From: Lucinisca nassula
Taxonomy: Eukaryota; Mollusca; Bivalvia; Lucinida; Lucinidae
Length of the DNA stretch: 64,000 bases
Assembly: GCA_963580285.1 (NCBI GenBank)
Contig: OY757015.1
Coordinates: 149,294,082-149,358,081 of the forward strand
Reading direction: 5' to 3'
The position numbers were made by a program, and so were the translations under genes. The notes below the pieces were generated by a model that worked only from the letters and a program-made list of their open reading frames with translations, ran no database searches and was not told the origin of the DNA. Shown here one piece after another: positions 47,401-56,400 of this stretch (position 1 is its first letter; each line of letters opens with the position of its first letter).

Positions 47401-50400
47401 TAAGGTTTTGGGTCAGGGTAGAACTTGAGCTCATATTTTTCAAACCATGCAATGGATGTGGTTTATATTTAGTATGATGATAGATATGGGTCCAAAGTTT
47501 TATCCAACAATACCCCCACACCTACCCAAGGTCTCAAGGTCAAGGTCACGGACTTAGAAATTTTTAATGTTTAAGACTCAGGTTAAGGTTTTCGGTCAGG
47601 GTAGAACTTGAGCTCATATTTTTCAAACCATGCGATGGATGTAGTTTATATTTAGTATGATGATAGATATGGGTCAAAAATTTATCCAACAATACCCCCA
47701 CACCTACCCATGGTCTCAAGGTCAAGGTCACAGACTTAGAAATTTTTAATGTTTAAGACTCATATTAAGGTTTTCGGTCAGGGTAGAACTTGAGCTCATA
47801 TTTTTCAAACCATGCAATGGATGTGGTTTATATTTAGTATGATGATAGATATGGGTCAAAAATTTTATCCAGCAATACTCCCACACCTACCCATGGTCTC
47901 AAGGTCAAGGTCACAGACTTAGAAATTTTTAATGTTTAACACTCAGGTTAAGGTTTTCAGTCAGGGTAGAACTTGAGCTCATATTTTTCAAACCATGCAA
48001 TGGATGTGGTTTATATTTAGTATGATGATAGATATGGGGCCAAAGTTTTATCAAGCAATACCCCCACACCTATACATGGTCTCAAGGTCAAGGTCACGGA
48101 CTTAGAAATTTTTAATGTTTAACACTCGGGTTAAGGTATTTGTACCACGTTGAACTTTTAACTTTTATGATTCATTTGGTTCATATTTGGTTTAATGATA
48201 GATGCAGGTCCAAAGATTTATTCAGTAATACCCCCACCCATGCCTATGACTTCAAGGGCAAGGTCGCAGACATAGAAATTTTCAAAATTAAGTATTTTAA
48301 TAGCTTATATTTTCCAAACTCTATAATGGATTTGCTTCATATTTGGTATGACAATAGTTGCAGGTCCAAAGTTTCATTGAGTCATACCCCCCACCCCTTA
48401 ACTGAAGGTCAAGGTCAAAGACATAGAAATTTTTTATATTATATTTTTGAGAGCTCATATTTCTTTAACCATGCAATGGATTTGCTACATATTTGGAATG
48501 GTGATAGATACAAGTCAACAGTTTCATTCAGCCATAACCCCGCCCCTGCCGCATGACCTTAAGGTGATGGGGGGGGGGGGGGGGGGGGAGGTAGGTCCCT
48601 TGGCGGGGGCATTTGTATTGTATTGACACATTTCTAGTTATTCAAATTTTTCCGTGTATTAACCCATTTTTTACCGGAATCCCCAAAATGGATACCCTGG
48701 CAAACAGTACAGGCCCATATCAGATGCCGCAAAACGCGGCGTTTGATCAAGGCCTCCACTGTTTGCTAAAAGCTCAGCCATTTCCCAAATAAATTTTGAT
48801 GAAAACACAACCTGAAATCCCTAAATTTTGAAATGGACTCCTGCTATATATAAGGAGGAAGATTCCATTTGGTACAAAAAGGGTTAATGTTCACAAATTT
48901 GCTAGCATTAATATTATGCTAATAGAAGATTTTTGTGAATCCACAAATTTTAATTCCTGTGAATATCCACAAATCTAGAAAACAGTGAAAATTTGTACAC
49001 ACGAAAATACACACAACTGCAGTATCTATCTCTTGTTAGTGCCATGATCATGACTGTCTGGCCCAGACAGCTCTGTGGTAGAGCGTCTGATTTGGGATCA
49101 GAAGGGTTCAGTCCCCGGCAAAACCATACCAAAGATGTAAAAGATGGTACTAGGAGCTCCTTTGGCTGATGCTTGCATTATCTGGGGCAGATAAATGAAG
49201 GCAGAAAGATACTTTGTTGCAATAAAAGCTCTACAGATATGTGACATTTGATATCTTTATCGTTTCTTTAAAGATAAGTCACCATGTGACTGAGGATCCT
49301 GAGTTTAGTAATAGGCTTTTCCAATCTTTTGATTTTGAAACCTTTGACCCTTAAATTCTCTGAAATGGACTGTACCATCTTTGAGTTTGGACAGGTCCAT
49401 TCATGTAAATAGGGGGGTAAATCAAAATTAAAATCATTGGTAGGATGGCACACAGTGTTGATCCTGATCACATGACTTGAAATGACACCTCGTTAACTCT
49501 TATCATGCTGTTCACGACAACCCCTATCTTTGGAAACAGTGTAGATCCAGATCAGATGGCTTCTGGAGAAGCCATCTGATCAGGATCTACACTGTTTGGC
49601 ATTCAGTTTATGAATTTGTATCAATAAATTACATCAAGTAATTTGATTGGTTGATAGACAGAAATGGGTGTGGCTTAAATGAATATTCAGCAAGATAAGA
49701 GTTAACAAGTACCATGTGATGAACTGTCCTCACAACCCCGCTTTTTATGGAGAAAACTGGGGTTTACAAGGCTTCCTATTCCTGTTCAAAGACATGGTTG
49801 TGGGTCCTTGTTAGAACTTCTTAAAAATACCCACATTATTTTTAACCCATATAGTACCGGAAACCCCAAAATGGTTACCAAGGCAACCAGTGCCCAAATC
49901 AGACTCCGCAGAACGCAGCGTCTGATCAGGGCCTACACTGTTTGTGAAAAGATAAGCCATTTTCCAAATAAATTTTGAACTAAAAACAACCTGACACCCC
50001 TAAATATGTTCTATAAAAGGGTTATCCATTGGAAGCAAGGAATACACCACAGAACTGGAAAATATGAAGTGTACAGGTTTTCTGGGCCAGACTAGCTAGT
50101 TTCGGCCAATTAGGCCTCATTAGTGACCCTCAAATATTTTCAGAATTCCACAATTGAATCAATGATCCCAAAGGAAAAGGAGATATAAACTACACTATGA
50201 TGTAGAGCAGGGAGACTTTTTACGGCTGCCACACATTCCCAGACACCAGCTGTAGTTTGAAATGGACTCCTGGTATACATAAGGAGGAAGATTCCATTTG
50301 GTTCAAAAAGGGTTAAATCTGGACACCTCCATTTGTTCAAATATGAGGTTTAGTCAATAATCATTAAGAGGATTGCAAACAGTACAGATCCAGATGAGAT

Positions 50401-53400
50401 GGCTCATCTGGATCTATACTGTTTGTAAGAGTCATCTTTTCAGGATCTACATGGTTTGGAAAGGGATCTGCACCTGTCTACAGGGTTGAAAGGGTCAAAT
50501 TCTTCCAGCTGTATTCTCCAAGGACATGATCATGTAAAATGAAAATATTTCATTAATTTTGAACTGCTGTTCAGATAGTAAATATTTCATTTTGCTTTAT
50601 CGTGATGGGAGAGCACTTACTCTAATGAATTTTTTAACATTTGAGCCAGCGCATGACAAAACCTACAATAAGACATGTGCCCAATGAAGACTCAGATCAG
50701 CCTGCGCATCCGCTCAGTCTGATCAGTCTTTGTTGTGCGCTCTAAGGATAGTTAAGGGTCCAATGCTTCTTCACGCAGCAAGTGAAGTCTCTGGTTAGAT
50801 TATATAGATGAGCAGACTAATCCCATTCTTTGCTGGGGGTACATGTAAATTGTCGGAAATGCTGTGCCCCGGCTCATTTGATAAAATTGATGTTTCCAGA
50901 CTTTCATCGAGGACATTTTCTCTGTGGGGCTTCCTGACAAAGCACATGACAGAATTTGTAAATCCGCTGTTCAAGAAAGAATATGAGATTATGCAGCCAG
51001 TGATTATTCCAGACACATATCCACAGTCAATCAAGTAAGAACAGATATAGAGGTATCTCACATGAATATCCGCAGTCAGTCAAGTAAGAACAGATATAGA
51101 GGTATCTCACATGAGTGTTCATTTCAGATTACGATAACACATCTGTGTGATACAGTGCATTCATTCTTATCTCCAAAACAGTTACTTTTCTGATGTAAAT
51201 TTGTGATATTAAGGGGAATGGGAACACCTTCAGTGGGAGGCAACTCCTGCAAAAGAATTTTGTCTCCCATGTCAATAGGGGTCAACTCTTAAAGGAAAGA
51301 ATTTGCCCCTAAGGAGCAAATTCTTTCCTTCAAGAGTAGACCCCTTTTTCATTGAAAAAGGACTTATAGAAAAGCGAACAGGAAGTCCAGAAAGTTGTCT
51401 CCCTTTCAAAAAATGGTGGAAAAATCTGCCAGGTGTTCCAATTCCCCTTAAAACTCCAAATTTAGGTTGTGGGTGCTCGTTCTATCCTCATCTTCCAGTC
51501 AGTTCTAACGAGTATCCTCAACCTATGTATTGGAGCAGTAATGACGTTTAGCCTGTAAACTCCACTTTTAGTTTTATAAATTGGGGTTTACAGAGGTGTT
51601 CATTATACAGACTTGCTTGGTTTAGTTTCGGTTTTAAGATTATTTCACTGATTTAGAGCCGATCATTAGTCAGAGGTGGGCGAAAACTGGATACCTGGAG
51701 AAAAAAACACCTGATCTTCCATTGCAGAACTTGGCGTCTCACATATGATCCAAGCCTGGCTAGAACCACAGTGGTGAGAGACCTAATGATTAAGAGTCAG
51801 CACTCTTGTCCACTAGGCCATGTATGCCTGTATATATAGATTTGTTAACTTGATGATATAACCTCTGGTGTGAGATTTTATTAGCTCATCTTGAGCACAG
51901 CTGCAGCTCAGTTTATGCCATGGCCTGTTGTCCATCCATTGTCGGTCCGTCGTCCATCCATTGTTAGCTTTTATTGTTTGGGCATAACTGACTTTGTTTT
52001 TGATCAGATACTTCTCAAACTTGTAGGTAATGAGGACAGCCATAAAATATTGGACAAGTTCGAATTTGTGGCAGATTGGATTATTCATGTCTAAATTACT
52101 CGCACTTTAGTCTCCCATAGTTTTATGGCTGTCCTCATTTCCTGCAACTCTGATGAAAATTCCATAAAAATCTGGACAGCATTTTTCCTAAGTCTATGAG
52201 ATCTCTAAAAGAAATACGACAACATTGATTCACATGTACTGTCAAACCTTATTTCATCCGAAAATTAAGAAAAAAAATGTCATTATCATGTTGCGTTTTA
52301 GCCACCTTTTCCACTCGGGCCAGATTAAGTTAACATTGTTCTATGTAAAAGATACATGTACATATTATATTCTATACATAAGTTAGTAGAAACATGTTTA
52401 GAACAAGTCAGTAACTAAGATATAATTATCTCTCTTGTATTTGCTTCCCTGCAACTTAAAATAGACCAAACAGTTTGCATATGAGGTATGTTCTGTTGTA
52501 TGCAAGAAGACTATTAAGAATATACAAAAATACTGAAAAATGATCTCTACAGATCTTGTGATGGGCAGTTTATGGGTTAGTATTGCATTCTGTGTACCAA
52601 GGCTTGCGAATAAAAGTCAAATTAATCAAACTTTAGTAGAATAATAGATGTCTTACATAATTAACATTTATACATTTGGATCTTTTATTTCACTTCTAAG
52701 GTTTTGGAAGGGTATGTACAATCGTTTTGAGAATGGTATCCACCCCCGGGACCAGGTTTCAGATATTCTGGCAGCAGCCAAGGACCACAGTTCTTCTCTA
52801 GAGGACCACGTTAGACTATTAGAAAAGGTTGGTGCACATAGAAACTCTTTTCATGCTTAACCCATTTAGTACGATGCAACACACATATAAACAACAGGTA
52901 ATATATAGAGGATCTTACATGAGTGATCATGTATTATTGAATTTATTAAACGAGTTGAGGAAAAGGGATAAAATGCGAGGATTTGCCGAGCATTTTATCC
53001 CTTTTTCTCAACGAGTTTAATAAATTCAATAATACATGAGTACGAATGCAAGATTCTATTTATCTGATGACATTAAAAACGCATTTTTATTCACGTTTTG
53101 TTGAGAAAAATGTCAATATTCCGTTATTAGTAATCGCAACGTCGTTAATGACATCGTACATGCAAGGTTACGGGACGTATCTAGCTAATTGCATATTTAA
53201 TCCACTAGTGGATTATTGAAAATGGCGTTATTACACTCTCAGACGCGACGTCATGTGATAAAAGCTGTTTCGATTAATCATTATTAGGTGAGGGTTGGGG
53301 AAGGTGTGCGAGTTTAGTAGCTCTCCTTTCTCGTGTTTTTCTGTCTCTCTGCTTCACCACCATTTGCCAAAATTTGGAGCGTTTTAGTGCATTAGGACTA

Positions 53401-56400
53401 TCACATTACCCTCTGTCATTCAGTATATGGCCCCCGCCCATCGGGGCTTGAAAAAAAAATAGATTGGGCTGCATGCTGCTTCCATGCAGAGCTGAAACGA
53501 CTGCACATGAGTAGGCCTACTGGTAAACAGCTTTGAGGATCTAAGCTTGCCCAGGCAAAGCAGTACCAGTCGGACCATTCATGCTCATAAACCCTATAGG
53601 TTTTTTTGGGTGTCAGTGCTTGAAGTCAATTCATCTCAGTGTAGGGTAAAAGTCCCGCAAAATTGGAAGCAACGTCTCCAAAATGACCTATACAGTGTTG
53701 ACGGGGACCTTAAACCTCAAATCAAACTAAACAAAACTGTGAGTCAGTATGGCCGGATAAATTGCAAGGTGCTTTAAGACACTGTACCATAAGACAAGCC
53801 ACCTCAACGAGTGAAAACCAGGAAAGGGGCAACTTGTAGTTTGGTATCAGCGTATTAAAAGCTGTTTCCCATTACACAACGTGCATAGACATGCAGGTTT
53901 TTTCTCATCAACACTAGCTTTGAGCCTTTCTGCATGACAGCCCTCCATTGTTAGCTCACCTGAGCCGAAGGCTCATGTAAGGTATTAGTATACCACGAGC
54001 CGTCGTCCGTCGTCCACACTTTCAACGAAGAATATCTCTAGAACCAGTGGGCCGGCCTTGATCAAATTTCATATGAACCATCATCAGGTAGGGGGAAAGG
54101 CTGTATTAGGTTTTCGTGCAGATCGGACGAGAACTCTGGTTGCCACAGCAACAAAGAGCTCCCATAGGCTTAACATAGGAAAAAGCTTGTCATCACTCTA
54201 GCTCCGTCAATTTTTTTCTGATCGACTTCATTCTTGCAGATAACGAGGACAGGCATGAAATCTCGATCAAGTTCGATTTTGGGCTGAATCGGATTATTCA
54301 CTCAGGAGTTACGTGCCCTTGAGCGTTGAAAAAATTGCCTATTGACTTAACATTGGGAGAATGTTGTCATCACCGTAGCTGCTTCAATTATTTTCAGATT
54401 GGCTTTATTCTTGCAGATAACCAGCACAGCCATGAAATCTCGGTCAAGTTTGATAACTGGCAGAATCGGATCATTCACTTAGGAGTTACCTACCCTTGTG
54501 TGTTTTTGCATTAGGGTTAATGGGAATTTCAAAAATGTATATCTTAAAGACTACTTGGCCAACTTTGATCAAATTTCATGTGTCGCATTATTGGGCAAGT
54601 GGGAAGGCTTCGTTAGGTTTTCAGGCAGATCTGAGTGGAACTCTGGTTGCCATGGCAACATCTAGCTCCCATAGACTTCACATAGGAAAAAGCTTGTCAT
54701 CACTCTAGTTCCGTCAATTTTTTTCTGATCGACTTCATTCTTGCAGATAACCAGTACAGGCATAAAATCTCTGTCAAGTTCGATTTTGGGCCGAATCAGA
54801 TAATTCACTCAAGAGTTACGTCCCCTTGAGCGCCCGAAAAATTGCCTATCGACTTAACATGGGGAAAATGTTGTCATCACTGTAGCTAGTAACGAGGACA
54901 GGCATAAAATCTCGGTTAAGTTCGATTTTGGGCAGAATCGGAATATTGACCTCGGAGTTACGTGACCTTGAGCGACAAAAAATTTGCCCATAGACTTAAC
55001 ATAGGGAAAATGTTGTGACTACGATAGCGACTTGAATTTTTTTCAGATCTGCTTCAAACTTGCAGGTAACAAGGACAGACATAAAATCACGGTTAAGTTC
55101 GATTTTGGGCCGAATCGGATTATTTGCCTTGGAGTTACCTGCCCTTGAGCATGAAAAAATATGTTGTGACCACGATAGCAACTTTATTTTTATTCAGATC
55201 AGCTTCAAACTTGCAGGTAACGAGGACAGGCATAAAATCCCGGTTAAGTTCGATTTTGGGCCGAATCGGAATATTTGCCTTGGAGTTACCTGCCCTTGAG
55301 CATAAAAAAATACGTTGTGACCACGATAGCAACTTTATTTTTATTCAGATCAGCTTCAAACTTGCAGGTAACGTGGACAGGCATAAAATCTCAGTTAAGT
55401 TCGAATCGGAATATTGACCTCGGAGTTACATGACCTTGAGCAACAAAAAATTTGCCCATAGACTTTATATAGGGAAAATGTTGTGACTACGATAGCGACT
55501 TGAATTTTTTTCAGATCAGCTTCAAACTTGCAGGTAACGAGGACAGACATAAAATCTCAGTTAAGTTCGATTTTGGGCCGAATCGGATTATTTGCCTTGG
55601 AGTTACCTGCCCTTGAGCATAAAAAAATACGTTGTGACCACGATAGCAACTTTATTTTTATTCATATCAGCTTCAAACTTGCAGGTAACGAGGACAGGCA
55701 TAAAATCTCGGTTAAGTTCGATTTTGGGCCGAATCGGAATATTGACCTCGGAGTTACGTGACCTTGAGAGACAAAAAAATTTGCCCATAGACTTAACGTT
55801 GGGAAAATGTTGTGACAGAAATAGCGACTTGAATTTTTAGCTCACCTGAGCCAAAGGCTCCAGTGAGCTGATAGTATACCAAGGCTCCGGAGTCCGTCGT
55901 CTGTCGTCCGTCCATCCGTCGTCAATACTTTCAATGAAGCATATCTCAGAAGGCCGTCGACCAATCTTGTTTAAATTTTATGTGTAGCACCATTGGGCAA
56001 GGGGAAAGGCTGCATTAGGTTTTGGAGCTAGTCTGGTTCATTTGTTCCTTCATTCTTCTTTCCCTCCATATAGAGATAATAGACCAATGTTAAATTTTTA
56101 ATCAAAGATTTCTCAGGAACTATAAAAGCTAGAAGCATCAAATTTGGTATTCAATAGAATAATGATGACTTATTTTGTGTAAGAGACATTGGGCTTTCTC
56201 AGCTTATTTGTTCATCTGTTCTTTCATTCTTCTTTCTCTCCATTTTGACCAATGTTAAATTTTCGTCAAAGATTTCTCAGGAACTATAGAAGCTAGAAGT
56301 CTCAAACTTGGAATGCAATGCAATAATGATGACTTATATCCTGTAAGGGTCAATGGGCTGGATTCTATTAGCAGATTTAGTAGTCAAGTCTGTGAATTGT

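Noticed and set aside
49056..49130. tRNA-Pro gene
   Set aside because: The acceptor stem does not pair well and a SINE-like body follows.
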